Below are positions 34,511-46,290 of a stretch of 64,000 bases of DNA, piece after piece. The stretch comes from Hirsutella rhossiliensis. Taxonomy: Eukaryota; Ascomycota; Sordariomycetes; Hypocreales; Ophiocordycipitaceae. Numbering within the stretch: position 1 is the first letter of the stretch; each line of letters begins with the position of its first letter. Location of the stretch: NCBI RefSeq assembly GCF_020360975.1, contig NW_025408678.1:2480001-2544000 (forward strand), in the 5' to 3' direction. The notes beneath the pieces are model-generated. The model was not told the origin of the DNA and searched no databases. It saw only the letters and a list, made by a program, of their open reading frames with translations. The position numbers and the translations under genes are program-made.

Positions 34511-35299
34511 TCACCGCGGGCGATGACCGCCCACGGCCTCGTTGAGCCGCTGTAAGCGACCCTCGGCCCAGGCTTCGTGCCAAGCCTCCACCCTGCCGCC
34601 CAGGGGCAGGCACGTCTCCGGGGTGAGCAGGACGATGCCGCGGGCGACGACGGTGCCGGCGCGGAGGAGCATCTTCTCGCCAATGGTTGTCTTGCCGACG
34701 CCGATGCGGTCGATGCGGCGGAGCTCGATGGCGTAGACGCGGCTGCCCTGGCAGTCCTGCAGGACGAGCCGGTGGGTTGCGTAAGGTCCTGCACCTGCCC
34801 CGGCCCCCGCGGCGGCGGCAGCGCGCTGGGGCGGCGGGCCATCGCCTTCGGTCATTGCAGCGTCATGGGCGGCGTCGCGGATACCATTGGCGCCATCGTC
34901 GTCGTCGTCGGCGTCGGCGGCGACACGAACAACCTGGCGCCCGCGGGAGCGCTCGCCGCGGGCCACGGCCTCGAGCTGCTCGATCTGGTCCCAGCGCGCA
35001 AGGCTGAGGTTCTCGACGTCGAGGACCTGGACGTGGACGTCGCGGGGCAGCTTCGTGCTTGCGGCGGCGGCGTCGGCGGCGTCGGCGGGCAGGGCGGGCA
35101 GCAGGGACGGGTCGAGCAGCGCCGCGGACGAGGGCGAGGCCAGGTCGCAGGCCAGCAGGCGCGCTTTTGCGGTGGCGAGCAGCGACGGCAGCGGCGGCGG
35201 CGGGGAGCGCGAGGCGACCAGGGTGGTGAGGAAGGCGGTCGAGGGCGCGGGGAGCGAGTTTGCGAGCAGCGAGGCGCGGAGCTGGGGGATGAGGTCCAT
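34511..35299 (-). CDS. RMI1: RecQ-mediated genome instability protein Rmi1
   Basis: Member of the Sgs1(BLM)-Top3-Rmi1 complex that dissolves double Holliday junctions. Single exon, 262 aa, close to yeast Rmi1 (241). The N-terminal ~75 residues form a helical region (LRASLLANSLPAPSTAFL), followed by the OB-fold core RHRLVLQDCQGSRVYAIEL-like segment and IGVGKTTIGEKMLLRAG, then VARGIVLLTPETCLPLGG. Between the OB halves sits a low-complexity loop with an Asp run and an Ala/Gly run; Rmi1 OB folds carry a Top3-binding loop at about this place. The start chosen is MDLIPQLRASLL; an upstream in-frame ATG (35362) adds a Lys-rich stretch unlike the family. It faces VPS51 across a 627-bp promoter. Confidence 0.82.
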   Translation of the reverse strand: MDLIPQLRASLLANSLPAPSTAFLTTLVASRSPPPPLPSLLATAKARLLACDLASPSSAALLDPSLLPALPADAADAAAASTKLPRDVHVQVLDVENLSLARWDQIEQLEAVARGERSRGRQVVRVAADADDDDDGANGIRDAAHDAAMTEGDGPPPQRAAAAAGAGAGAGPYATHRLVLQDCQGSRVYAIELRRIDRIGVGKTTIGEKMLLRAGTVVARGIVLLTPETCLPLGGRVEAWHEAWAEGRLQRLNEAVGGHRPR

Positions 35300-35413
35300 C
35301 GGCGCCTTTCTTTCTCCCTTTTTTTTGATCATCAATTCGCCCTGGCGTGTTTGGAACTGCACCTTTCCCCTCCCCCCGATTTCCCCCTGGAGGCTACCGG
35401 CCTGGTGGTGGAC

Positions 35414-35451
<38 letters not shown>

Positions 35452-35926
35452 CGTCGACAAGTTGGAGAGGTGAAGAAGCGGAGATGTTGGTCGCGGTACG
35501 GAGAAGCCACGGACTGGAGATGCCGAGGCTCGGCCGCGTGGGCGAGGTAGTGCTTCTTGACGGACATTGGCGGAAGCCTGCAAGGCTAAGGGGACCCCCT
35601 GTAGCTGCCTTCTGTGGGCCCCTGCTGCGGCCCGCTACCGTGCTGTGCTGCAGCGCCCGTCAGCGGGCCAGCTTGCCTCAGCCTCGCCCCCTTGCCGCCA
35701 CGAGGCTTCGTCCTCTGCATCACCATCATCTTGCAAATTGACGCTTCCCGAAAGAGCGCCATCGGCTTCACCTCTTTGATACGCCAGGCAGCATTGAAAA
35801 CCTCATCGCGCAAACCCGCCATCGCACTCCTCAACCAGCTCTCCTCCGTGCTCCAACGCCGTCCTCCTCGCCCAACTCCCTTCCGACCTCCCTCCGCCCC
35901 CACGAACACACCTCGACCCCGGGGCC
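35300..35926. promoter_or_regulatory. Divergent promoter, RMI1 and VPS51
   Basis: 627-bp spacer serving both genes. It contains a (GT)16 microsatellite at 35416-35448. No ORF in it is credible. Confidence 0.5.
35416..35448. repeat. (GT)16 microsatellite
   Basis: Uninterrupted dinucleotide run of 33 nt in the RMI1-VPS51 promoter, about 120 bp upstream of RMI1. Such tracts vary in length and can form Z-DNA. Confidence 0.95.
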
Positions 35927-36981
35927 ATGTCGACGATTGCCTCCCCCCGCGACCCGCCGCCCCTCCGCCGCCCCTCCAGCACGCCCACCTCGCCGCCGCC
36001 CAGCCGTCCGTCCCTCGACCTCGTCCGCTCCGGCGTGGCATCCCCCGTCGACAACGCGCCGCCATGGTCCTCGTCGCAGCGGCAGCAGTCTCCCCATGCG
36101 CAACAGCCTCCACCCGCCGCCGGTGCCGCGGCCGCCGGTGGTCCCCCGCGCCGCTCCAACCGCGCCGCCCTCCGCGAGTACTACAAGCTGCGCTCTCCGC
36201 CGCCGCCGGCGCTGCCGCGCATCGAGGTTCCCGACTCCGAGGTGCCGGCTAGCGACCTCGATGCCCCGGACTTTGACTCGGTCGCCTATGTTGAGGACTT
36301 GGTGGCGCGTTGCAGCCTCGAGGATCTGTTGCGTCTCTATGCCCGAGTTGTGGGCGAGGTCAGGGCACTTGATGCCGAGAAGAAGGCCCTGGTCTACGAC
36401 AACTATAGCAAGCTCATCACAGCGACCGAGACGATACGAAAGGTGCGTCGCTGCTTGATCTAGCCCAGGTGTCTTCCGATATCCCATGCCCCTACTGCCC
36501 TTCAAGTCCCAATTGATCGCTGAGAGAGTCCTTGAGCAGGACAGGTGGGCTAACGCAACCTCGTCCCCAGATGCGCGCCAACATGGATCCTCTAAAACCC
36601 CTGGCATCAACCCTCGACCCCGCCATTGCGCAAATATACAGGCAAGCGTCGTCCATACGGCAAGCGACGCGCGAGACAGTGCCGGCACCCGACTCGGACG
36701 AGTGGAGAGCAAGAGAGGCACAGGCACGGAGACGCAAGACGAGACAGCTTGCAGCCGAGGCGCTCGCGACGCCGCAGCGGCTACGCGAGCTGGTGCGGCA
36801 GGGCAAGACGGACGAGGCGTCGAGACAGTGGGAGCTGCCGCGAAGGCTGCTGGTGTCGTGGATGGACAGGGGCGTGGGCGGCGACGACGTTCAAGCTTGC
36901 ATCGACGAGGGAGACGCCGTGTTTGGGCCGACGACGAGCGAGCCTGGGTCGGAGAGGACGTCGAGGGATGCGAACCGGTGA
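35927..36981 (+). CDS. VPS51: GARP complex subunit Vps51
   Basis: Subunit of the Golgi-associated retrograde protein (GARP) tether, which receives endosome-derived vesicles at the trans-Golgi. Two exons (35927-36442, 36571-36981) give 308 aa, the short fungal form; animal Vps51 is much longer. The first ~80 residues are Ser/Pro-rich and disordered. The conserved Vps51 helix follows (FDSVAYVEDLVARCSLEDLL ... ALVYDNYSKLITATETIRK|MRANMDPL), read cleanly across the intron. The C-terminal half is Arg/Ala-rich helical sequence with no recognised domain. The ATG at 35927 is the first in frame. Confidence 0.85.
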
Positions 36982-37118
36982 CGGCAGCGCGAGAGGACGG
37001 TAGAAATGGAAGCCGAACAAGTTCTCGAGGCTGTTTTCGTCGCGCACGCCCCCTGACTATGCCGACGCCTCCGTTACTCTACATTACGGCCGTGTCCTTG
37101 TTTTCTGTGCTCGCTTTC

Positions 37119-38363
37119 TCAGTCCAATTCGCCCACGTCGAGAATCGTAAAGGGATCTTGATCGTGCTCGCTCAAGACCACCTCTGCCTCTGGCACGGTC
37201 TCTCTCAGCAGCTCCTGCAGGCGGGGCCGCAGTACGTCGTGGAGGTAGGCTCTCTCTGAGTTGCTGTGAAAGACCTGGACGAGCGTCCTGCCCTGCTGAA
37301 CCGCCCTCAGGGCCGAGTGGTGGCTGGTCTCGCCCATCACCAAGAGGTCCACGTCGGCGCCCTTGAGCACGTCGTAGCCACTGCCGGCGCACACGGCGAA
37401 GCTGCGAACCGTCGTGGCGCGCACGTCGGCGCCGACGGGGCGGGCGACCATGACGTGGCGCAGGCCGCCGAGGCCCCGTGCGAGGCGGCGCAGGATCTCG
37501 GGCAGGGGCACGGCCTGGTCAAAGTGGCCGACGGCGCCGTAGCCGGCGGGCGAGTGCGAGTCGGGGACCTTGGCGGCGGGGGCGCAGGGGACGGCGACGG
37601 AGCGGGCGGAGCGGTGGGGGCCCGAGACGATGTCGGCGAGCCAAGTGTTGAGGCCGGCGGGCGCGGCGTCGACGGCCGTGTGCGGGCAGTAGACGGCGAT
37701 GCCGGCCTGGGCCAGGCGCAGGAGGGTGGCTTGCTGAGGGTCCTTGTGCGTGATGGACTTGAGGCCGGAGAAGATGAAGGGGTCTTGGGGACAAGTCAGC
37801 AAGAGGTGACACGGAAGAAGGAGGTTTCTTGTACGCACGATAGCTGACAATGACGCTGGCTCCCTGGCCGATGGCGTCGGCCGCGACTTGAAAGGTCAAG
37901 TCATTGGTCACCAGCACCTTTGGTTTCTCGTCCCCTGTCTCTTCGTTGCCGACCAGGAGGCCGACATTGTCCCACGATCGGTCGGCGAGCTCTTCAGGAT
38001 ACCTAAACGACGGGCATGAGTACACGGGTAGCGGCAAGAGCAAGAGCATGCATCGCACAGCTTCCTCATCGAGTCGGCCACCAGCTGGGTAAACCGGGAC
38101 GGCCGGACCTGCCAGGCGCCCCAGGCTCCTCGTGCCGATGCGCCGGTGGCGGCCATGACGCGCGATTGGGGCTGGCGCCGAGCGGCGGATGAGCTGAGTC
38201 TCCGGATCTGGATGCTGGAGCGGCGGCGAGGCGCGGTGCTGCCGGCAAGTGGTGGAGGCGGGTTTCGAAGCTGCGCGAGGGGCGTTGGCGAGGGGCGTGG
38301 ACAGGTGACGATGGCGGTGGACGAAAAAGAACGGAGACGGGGCCCGGGTCGAGATGGCCGCAT
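37119..38363 (-). CDS. NIF3: Nif3 family protein
   Basis: Member of the NIF3/DUF34 family of metal-binding hydrolase-like proteins; the molecular function is unsettled. Three exons (38363-38059, 38002-37839, 37783-37119). Landmarks: YPEELADRSWDNVGLLVG, SYHPFIFSGLKSI (formed across intron 2), YCPHTAVDAAPAGLNTWLAD, VMGETSHHSALRAV and FHSNSERAYL; the His/Glu residues are the expected metal ligands. Two starts are possible. From the ATG at 38156 the protein is 308 aa, the usual length. From 38363 it gains 69 residues with many Arg/Ser/Pro and no Asp or Glu, ending RRLSSSAARR, which resembles a mitochondrial presequence. I list the longer form; initiation is unproven. Confidence 0.82.
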
Positions 38364-38763
38364 GTCTCTGGAGGAGGAAAAGGAAGCTCGATTCCGTCCT
38401 CTTTTTTTTTTCTCGGCCAATTAATTGTTCACGCGAATATTATCCCGTAGAAGCTCTTTTCCAAGAGCGGCAGCATTGATTAGTTAGCGCAGCGGGACTT
38501 CAGTCCTTAGCACCACTGCGATGAGCTCATCGGCGCCATGACATAAGTAAGCATGGACCAGCTAAGACACTTTCTGTATTTAAATGCATCTAATCAATCG
38601 CATCTCCTCTCCTCGGCTGCCGCAACAAAGTCACGCCAACACAAAAGAACAATTTTCGAAACAGGAACAAACAACGCCAAGAGCAAGCAGCCACCCAGAC
38701 TCGAAAGCGAAGGAGATTCTCGGAAGCCAACGTCCAGACCTTGGGCACCGACTGAAGCCCAGC
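38364..38763. promoter_or_regulatory. Divergent promoter, NIF3 and BOL2
   Basis: 400-bp spacer between two possibly mitochondria- and Fe-S-related genes. An ORF extension of NIF3 runs to 38420; the rest is AT-richer non-coding sequence. Confidence 0.5.
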
Positions 38764-39302
38764 ATGGCCGACGTCGCCGTCACAGATGCCGGCCTGCGCC
38801 AGACCATCACGGAGCGCCTCGACGCCGTCCACGTCGAGGTGACGGACATGTCGGGTGGGTCAGCACGCACTCGCATCACTTGCTGTATTCAGGCTTGCTG
38901 ACTTGGGATGCCTGATGGGGGTGAGCCAGTGAGAGGGGGAGGATGAGAGGGAGCCAGAAAGGGATGTGGGTGTCTATATCACAGAATGACCACCTATCCG
39001 CCGAGAGCAAACAGGAGGAGCAACAGAGAGAATGGAACCCCCTCTTTCTTCTTCTCCCCTCTCTCCGCCCCCCTCTCTTCATCCCCCGGGCACCCGGAAC
39101 AGGCGGATGCGGCCAAGCCTTCGCCGCCCTCATCGTCTCCCCCCAGTTCACCGGCCTCAACTCCCTCAAGCGCCACCGCCGCGTCAACGCCGCCCTCAGG
39201 GACGAAATCGCCGCCATCCACGCCTGGACCGCAAAGTGCCGCACCCCGGACGAGTGGGAGCGCGACAAGGCCGCCGAGCCCGTCGAGGGCATGGGGGCGT
39301 GA
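38764..39302 (+). CDS. BOL2: BolA-like protein Bol2/Fra2
   Basis: Small cytosolic/nuclear BolA protein; in yeast it pairs with monothiol glutaredoxins Grx3/4 to sense iron through a shared [2Fe-2S] cluster. Two exons (38764-38854, 39103-39302) give 96 aa. The fold signature is VEVTDMSGGCGQAFAALIVS ... RRVNAALRDEIAAIHAWTAKC, matching yeast Fra2, including the Cys of GCGQ and the His of IHA used as ligands in the family. The 248-bp intron is long for a gene this small and falls at S|GGCGQ. It lacks a targeting sequence, so Bol2 fits better than mitochondrial Bol1/Bol3. Confidence 0.88.
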
Positions 39303-39804
39303 CATCATCCCCTTTCTGTCTGGCCTTTTTACACGCATCTATATATCCATCTACGTTACGTCTCCCCTTGGGACTTTTTAAGTCAATGGGCGCAAGGAGG
39401 GTCGAGTCTGTTGGTTGGCATCGAAGACATGGAAGGACAAGACTGCTGCGTCACGCGAACATGGGAAAGGAAGTACGGCCGAGGCAAGGCTGGCCGCGAT
39501 AGAATGAAGGCAACATGTGAGGACAAGGACGGCTGGATGGCTAAAGTCTCGCACCTTGGTTAACATGAGAGGGAAAGACGGCGCCTTGGAATCTCCAATC
39601 TTTCTCATCAGGGAGGGAGAGACGGCGCCACGGACGCCAGAGCCGAATCACCAACGCCTGAGGGCAACGCCTTTATCAAATCACCTTGGTTGTATCATCA
39701 TGTGCGACACTCTTTAATTTGATGTAGCCTCGTGGCCCATTGACTCAAAAACACCTTCCCCCTATATGCCCTCCCAGCCAAACGAGCAACAATACAAACA
39801 CTGT
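39303..39804. other. Convergent 3' region, BOL2 and AP-1 beta
   Basis: About 500 bp between two stops; 3' UTRs only as far as I can see. Confidence 0.5.
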
Positions 39805-42291
39805 CTACAGCAGTCCCAACAAGTCGTCGCTATCCTTTTTAGGCGCCTGCGCGCCGCCCTCTTGCGCGTTTTGCAGCTGCATCGCCGCCGGCAGCGGCTG
39901 GTTGGCCTGCGTCCCGCCAAAGCTCAGCCCGTCGAATCCGCCCATGAGGTCATTCATCCCGCTCCCTCCTCCCTCTGCCGCCGGCCCGCCGCCGCCGCTT
40001 GTCGGTGGGGGAGCGTCAAACATGCTCATCATGTCCGCCATGCCCCCCGACGCGGGCCCGCCCGAGGGACTGGCCACGCGGTCCGGCGTCCCGCTGGCGC
40101 TCTGCTGCTCTTGTGATGCCGGCGCCGCCCCGTCAAAGTCAATGTCCAGCAGGTTCTCTACGTTGCTTTGCGGAGCCCCGCCGCCCGTGCCGTTGGCACC
40201 CGCCCCGACCGCCATCGACGCCGCGATGGGGTTTTCCGCCGCGTTCTGCCGCTGCTCCATGATGGCTGCCCGCTGGATCTCGTCGGCTCCGTAACGGCCC
40301 GCGCCGACAAACGACTCCGGGGGCTTGTGATAAACCGACGCCAGTGTCGACAGTTCGGCCAGCAGCTGTTCTAGCAGCGCCGGCGGCAGGCTGGTCATGG
40401 TGGTCGAGATGGTGGGTTTCTGGGATAGGATGATGTTCTACGAATCCGTCAGCACTTGCGCTCATCCGCTTCTGTCCGTCTTGTCTGATGCTCCGACTCA
40501 CCTTGGCCACGTCCAGATCGCCCGAGAGGAGCCGCCAATAGACATATGCTCTGTCGCGGATGTCTGGGTTGTCGTTCTCGGCCGTGGCGAACTGTAGCAC
40601 CTTTTGAACAAGGCCCTGCGTGTTTCCAGGCTTCTTCAGGAACAGCTTCACGACGGCCGTCAAGATCTGGAGTTGCGTCTGGCTCCCTGTTAGCGGACGA
40701 GACGGAAAGGGAGATGCAGCGCGCGGGGCAGGGTTCGGCTCCAGTACCTGGGTAAATTCTTCCATGAATCCCTCGACAAAGCTCTCGAGGATCTGGTCTG
40801 CATTGTTAATCTTCTCCGCATACTCGCCCACGATCCAGATGAGAGATCCGCGTGCGTCTGGCTCGTCCAGCTCGTCAATGTGCTTGCACAGGGACGGTAT
40901 GACGCCCTCGTAGCCGGGATACTTTCGCAGAATGTCCTTGATGACGACGACGACCTCCTGGACCACGTAGTTGACCTTTGTCGAGATGAGGTCCTCGAGC
41001 GCCTGGACGCACCTTGCACTGGCGTTCTCAATCTTGATGGCCACCTGTCCAATGGCCTTGACTGCCCTCCGCACAAAGTCCATGTCCACCTCGAGGGCGT
41101 ACTCTTTCAGCTCGGCAAGAAGTTGCTCGTAGTTCTTCTCGTTTGCTATCCGCACCATGATTTCGAGTTTCTGGAGCTTGACGTACGGCGGGTCGTTGTA
41201 CTTGCAGAAGAAGACGCGCAGTTCCTTGCTGAGGATGTCTGGCTTGGCCTGGAGCAAGAGGTCAATGTTTCGCAGCGCCACGTACTGCACCTCGGGGGCA
41301 GAGGCGACCAGGGTGACTGGTCCAGTCATCAGCAAAGGCACACGGCATGTCCAACATGTGTCGACGTACCCAGGGGAGGGGCCATCTTCTTGAGAAGTGA
41401 CCTGACCATCTCAGGGTTGACAGCCTTCATGTGAATAAAAACGACCTTGATGGCGGCCAAGACGACGCCGGGGTTGACGTGTTGAAACTGCGGCACGACC
41501 CTCTCGCAAATGTGCTCGGCCTCCTTCTCGTCGAGCGACTGGTAGTCGGCCAGGGTGCTCAGGATGGTGATTCGGCCCCATTCGGTGCACTCGTTGAGGG
41601 CCATGAGGAGCTTCTTGAGGGTGGGCGAGGTGACGACGAGCGCTCTCGTCTCGGGGGCCGTCTCGGTGATTTCGGCCAGGGCCTGGACCGAGTTTGCGAC
41701 CACCATGGGGTTCGGGTCCCCAATCAGCTCCTGCAGCGATTCGAGGAAGCCGTTTTCTATGCACATGGTTGGGTTCAGGTCAAAGAGCTTGGCGACGCAG
41801 ATGGCCGCCGTCTTGCGGACGTAGGGTGACTCGTCCCGCAGCGTCTTGCGCAGCGGCTCCTCCATGTAGTCGACCATCTTGTCGACGCGGATGCAGCCCA
41901 TGGTGCGGATGGCCAGGGCTCGTATCAGCGGGTTCGGATCTTCTGAGTCTTGCACGAAGGTGTTGACGGCGAGGATGCAGAGGTCGGGGTGCGATTTGGC
42001 GTAGTTCCTGGCCTCACGTGTCAGCGATATCGCCTCATGGCGACCAGAGATCTAGACGCACATGAGGTATAGATAGACGAGCTTCTTCTGGTCGAGGTCG
42101 CCCGTGGCGATGTTCTTGAGGACGTCGGGAAACAGGGCAGAGACGTCCTTGCCGAGCGTCATGGCCATGATTGTCTTTTGGATCGACTCCTTGCGCTCGT
42201 AGGCATACTGGGAGACCAGGCCCGCCCGTAGCTCAAAGGTCTCGCCCTTGCGCGGCGCGGCAAAGGCGCCGCGGATGCGATTCACCGCCAT
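39805..42291 (-). CDS. APL2: AP-1 complex beta adaptin
   Basis: Large beta subunit of the clathrin adaptor AP-1, working at the trans-Golgi and endosomes. Five exons (42291-42062, 42007-41370, 41316-40748, 40678-40502, 40437-39805) give 748 aa against 726 in yeast Apl2. The Adaptin_N solenoid fills the first ~560 residues ([59 protein letters not shown]). The C-terminus is a Gly/Pro-rich hinge with clathrin-box-like acidic Leu motifs (NLLDIDFD and the terminal DDLLGLL). No appendage (ear) domain is present, as in other fungal AP-1 beta chains. AP-2 beta is the alternative; the N-terminal match to AP-1 is stronger. Confidence 0.92.
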
Positions 42292-43167
42292 CGAGCGTCT
42301 CGGGAGGGTGGAGATGGGTCGGTCAGGTTGAGCACGATGCCCGGCGACGGCGACGGCGATGTGGAAGCCGGTGGTGGGCTCGACTGTAGCAAACAAGGCA
42401 TTCGTCGCGCCTCGGTTGCAGGGCAGCGCTCGGGACTCGCCTCGCGTCAGCCGATGCAGGGGCGGGTTGGAGCAGACGGCCGTTTGTTCGTGGATGGTGT
42501 GTTGTAGCCAAAGGGACGGGAGCTCGCTGGTGACGGCGCTTCGGGCAGGCAACCCCTAACCTTAGTTATGCCCCGTGGCTGCATCTGCTAACAAGTTGCG
42601 CCTGACTGTACTTCTTGCTGAGTGTTCATCCGCGCATGGAGAAAGTACCGGGTATTAGTCAACGTGCCCCATGTCTGCAACTCACTGCAACCAGGCCATC
42701 GACAAACCATCGGCCGTCTCTTCATCAGAACAACGTCTCGCTACCAGTGCGGAGATAGGGCTCAGGCTGTTCGTCCAGACCCCGGACCGCTCCCTCTTCA
42801 TGACTCTGCCGGCCGGCCAGTAACCCGACAAAGCCGAGCCGCAATGGTAACCCCCGACCCGGAGCCTGATTGCTCGACCAGGCTCCATCAAACTTACACT
42901 CGTCAACAGGCCAACTTCCCAAATCTCCGCAGGCTCTTTATCGAAGCCAGGACTGATGACGAGGAGAGAGCCGTCTCCAGAAAGGCCGTGCGTGCCCATC
43001 CGTCGGCGAGCACCCGCTCGTGCTAATCTCTACCAGTTCTACAATGCCGTTCTCTTCATGGGATCCGTCGCCGTCTTCAGTTTAATCGCACAAAAACTTA
43101 ATGCGGGCAAATGAATCTCTCTTTCCGCCTTCAAGAGGGCACGCATCTCTTATGCGTCCGTTTCTGT
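42292..43167. other. APL2 promoter and CDC9 3' region
   Basis: About 880 bp between two minus-strand genes. Short ORFs on both strands here have no recognisable content. Confidence 0.5.
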
Positions 43168-45879
43168 CTACTCGTGGTCCTCGTCGTCGCCATACTCCTG
43201 CACGGGCTCTTCCTTGCTGTCCTTGTCTGTCGAAGCCTTTGCTTCCTGCTTCCTCCAGAGCCCCGCCAGGAATTCGCTGGTGCTGGCCTCGTCGATGCTC
43301 TTGTCCTCTCTCTTCTTCAGGAACCGAGGAAATCTCAAGCTCAGGCCTCGCTCGTCGCTCACGAGGCCTATCGCGGCCGTGTACGTCGGGCTCAGCGTTA
43401 TGTCTGCAAAGGCCATCTCCCAGACCTCTTGCGGCTCAAACCACACGTCCGGGCGTGGCCCAGAATACTCGACGAAGCTGGGCTTTTGTAAACGTGTGTT
43501 CTTCGACTCCCCGCTTTCCGCGCCCTCGTCGTAAAACGCCTTGTTTGCCTTGTAAAACGCATCCGTGAAGCCAGACATGCACTTGCAGATGGCCTCCAGA
43601 CTTCCGCTCTCTTCATTGCGCACCGCCAGGAGAATGGGCGACCACCACATTGCCTTGCGTCCTTGCCCGTGCCACCCAGCTACAGGAATGAGATCCAGCG
43701 TATCGAAGCTCGAGTTGTAGTCCTTCTTGACTTTGAGCCAGGAATCGAGTCGTTTGTCCGGTTCATACGTCGCCAGCAGCGGTTTCCTGCGAGACTTGGG
43801 CTTCTTGTCGTCGGTGTCGGCGGTGCCCCCGCTTTTGGGCTTTTGTTTGAACTTGGACTTGGACTTTGGCATTGACAATTTCTCAGCCTCTGCCGGGCCC
43901 GTGTCCTCCACGTCGCCGAGATATGGCACTGCAGGCAGGTTGTCGAGAATCTTGACCATGATGCCTTCGCACTTGCTGTCCGTGGCGGACTTGAAGAATT
44001 CGAGAACAGCTTCTGAGTCCCCGGAGGTGGCGTCGAGGCTCTTTACCCAAGTGAAGTGGTGAGGGATCTCAACGAACAGCGACCGCAGGAGCTCTCTCCG
44101 CTCTCTAAAGGGACGATCCAGGAGAGGCTGGCCATTGAGATACATGAGGTCAAACGAGAAGAGACAGACGTCGACCTTGATGGCATCGATGGCAACATCC
44201 TTGCGCGCACGATTCGTCAGTGCCTGGAAGTTCTTGAGCGCACCCGTCTCTCGGTCGACGGCGACAACTTCTCCTTCCATGATGAAGCTGCCGACACCTT
44301 CTCCTCGGATTCTGGGTACCAGCTCGACAAGATCGGGATACTTGTCGGTCATGAGCTCCAGGTGTCGAGAGAAGATGGACACTTTGCCTTGCTCATCGCA
44401 GTGTATCTGTGCTCTCTGCCCGTCGTACTTGAACTCGCAGGCAAAGTCTCGTCCTTGCAGCTTTGTCAGCATCTCGGACAAGTCTCGCGTGATGCTTCCC
44501 AGCATTGGTCGAAGAGGAATATGCAGTGTCAAGTCACAGCGAACCAGAAGCTCCTGAGTGACGCCAGTCTCGAGAAGAACCGGTATCAGGTCATTGTAGT
44601 TTGGTCGCCGTGCGAAACAAGCCTTCACAGTCTCCTCGGCCTTGCCCCAGACTTCGGCCAGTTCATCTTTGCGCAGTGTGCTCAATCCCGAAACAGACTT
44701 GAGCGGGTAGTCGGCGGCTGGCGGACGTGAAAGCAAGAATGCTCGTGACAGCGCAATGAGCATCGTCGTCTTCACGGCGCCTATTCTGAGCTTCAAGGAT
44801 GTCAGTGCGGGTATGAATAGAGGAGGGAACGACCAACATGCTGGCAAAGAGTCCGCACGATGAAGCGGCTCTCTTCTCCTCCTCTCGCATCTTGAAGGAG
44901 TCGATCTACAATCCGCTGCTTGGCTTCGTTGCTCCCTTGGCCCTGGCTTGTTGCGATCTTGACAAGAGACTGGTAGACCCCCTTTATCGTCAGGGGCTTG
45001 GGCTTCCTCAGAGTAAAGCTCTGCTTCTTCTTTGCCTCAAAGGCCACGTCTCCCGCATCGCCGTATTTGTCGTAGATTGCTTTGAGTGCGCGATTGTCCA
45101 GGCCACAAACCTGCCTCAGAGCCTTGGATATTGCCGAGCCGCCCAGCCCCAATTCCATGGAGATGTATGGCGGAGATATGGAGTTGGTCGCCAGCCAGAC
45201 CTGCCCTGGTTAGCACTGGATAAAGACGCGGCGGGGTCGAGCTTACAGCTGGCAGCAGACTGGAGAAATCTCCCTCAATCAATACTCTCAGGCAGTTTAC
45301 CAGAGTGTCCACGATTTTTATGCGACTCGTTGTGGCACTGACAAGGACAAAGCACCTCGTGAGAAGGGCATACGAGGCATTGCCACCCTCCGACGCCCAA
45401 TGCTCCCGCAGCTGTGACACATATTTCGACGAGTCAAACGTGAGAGGCGACTCGTCCAGTGGAATGAACGCGTTTACTTCATCCTCAGCCATGCCTGCAG
45501 ACTGGAGGCTCAGCGTAGACTTGGACGTCCTGGCGGGGGGGTCTGGGTTCTTTGACTCGGCGACGTCTGCGGCTGGGGGATTCGCCTTCGCTCTAAATAT
45601 CATTGATTTTCTCGGTGACCCTGGGTTGGCATCGCCGGCTTCGCCTCTGAGGCCATTGTCTTCGCTTTTGGCTTCATTCGCTGCCTCCAAATCCCATTCT
45701 GCCTGAAGTTTGCGGGCCAGCTCCTCGTCTGTGAGCTCAGTCGCAGCTTCGCTCGGGGCCTCATTCACGGCCGATCCATTCCCTTTCTGCTTCAAGAAAA
45801 AATACTCGAGCCCTTTGGGTTGCGTTGCTGCCGATTTGGTTCCATTGTTCAGCTTCTTCTTCTTGAGTGGGCTGGACAT
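43168..45879 (-). CDS. CDC9: DNA ligase I (ATP-dependent)
   Basis: Replicative ligase that seals Okazaki fragments. Three exons (45879-45247, 45200-44838, 44790-43168) give 872 aa. The N-terminal ~130 residues are disordered and basic, with PKGLEYFF near residue 21 as a degenerate PCNA-binding box. Then come the DNA-binding domain (ELGLGGSAISKALRQVCGLD), the nucleotidyltransferase core with the AMP-accepting Lys at ~452 in EFKYDGQRAQIH, SFIMEGEVVAVD, FSFDLMYLNG, CEGIMVK and DSWLKVKKDY, and the C-terminal OB fold (GWHGQGRKAMWWSPILLAVR). The tail is acidic. It faces eIF3k across a 411-bp promoter. Ligase IV is excluded by the absence of BRCT domains. Confidence 0.95.
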
Positions 45880-46290
45880 TGCTCGGTGAGCTGAGCAGTG
45901 GTGGTGTCAGTAAAGCTTCACCCGAAACCGACCGAGTAAGCAGGCGACGAATTTGTTGAATTCAGCGCATGGCTTGCACTTGCAACTCTTCATCAAAGCC
46001 CAGACATGATTCCGAAATCGTAGGCACGTTGCTCCCACCAGCGACTTGCCGCGCTGCCCGATGACGCTGCAAACGCGACACCACGTGACTGTATTGGCCG
46101 GGGTATTGTCTGGGTCGACAGCTCGGCATCGGCACGGAATAACGGCAGGCTCCGCTCCTCCCACAAGCGACATGCTTCACACAATTGAAAACTTCCACCG
46201 CCCCACCATCGCGAGTCTCTCCCTCCTCGAATTCACTCCCCCCTCAACACTCAAGCGGCGGAAGGAAAGCCCTTCTCGAAGCCCGGCAAG
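45880..46290. promoter_or_regulatory. Divergent promoter, CDC9 and eIF3k
   Basis: 411-bp shared promoter. It contains AACGCGAC at about 46072-46079 (MCB-like, expected for an S-phase gene) next to CACGTGAC at 46082-46089 (E-box bound by Cbf1/Pho4-type bHLH factors). Function is inferred. Confidence 0.45.
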
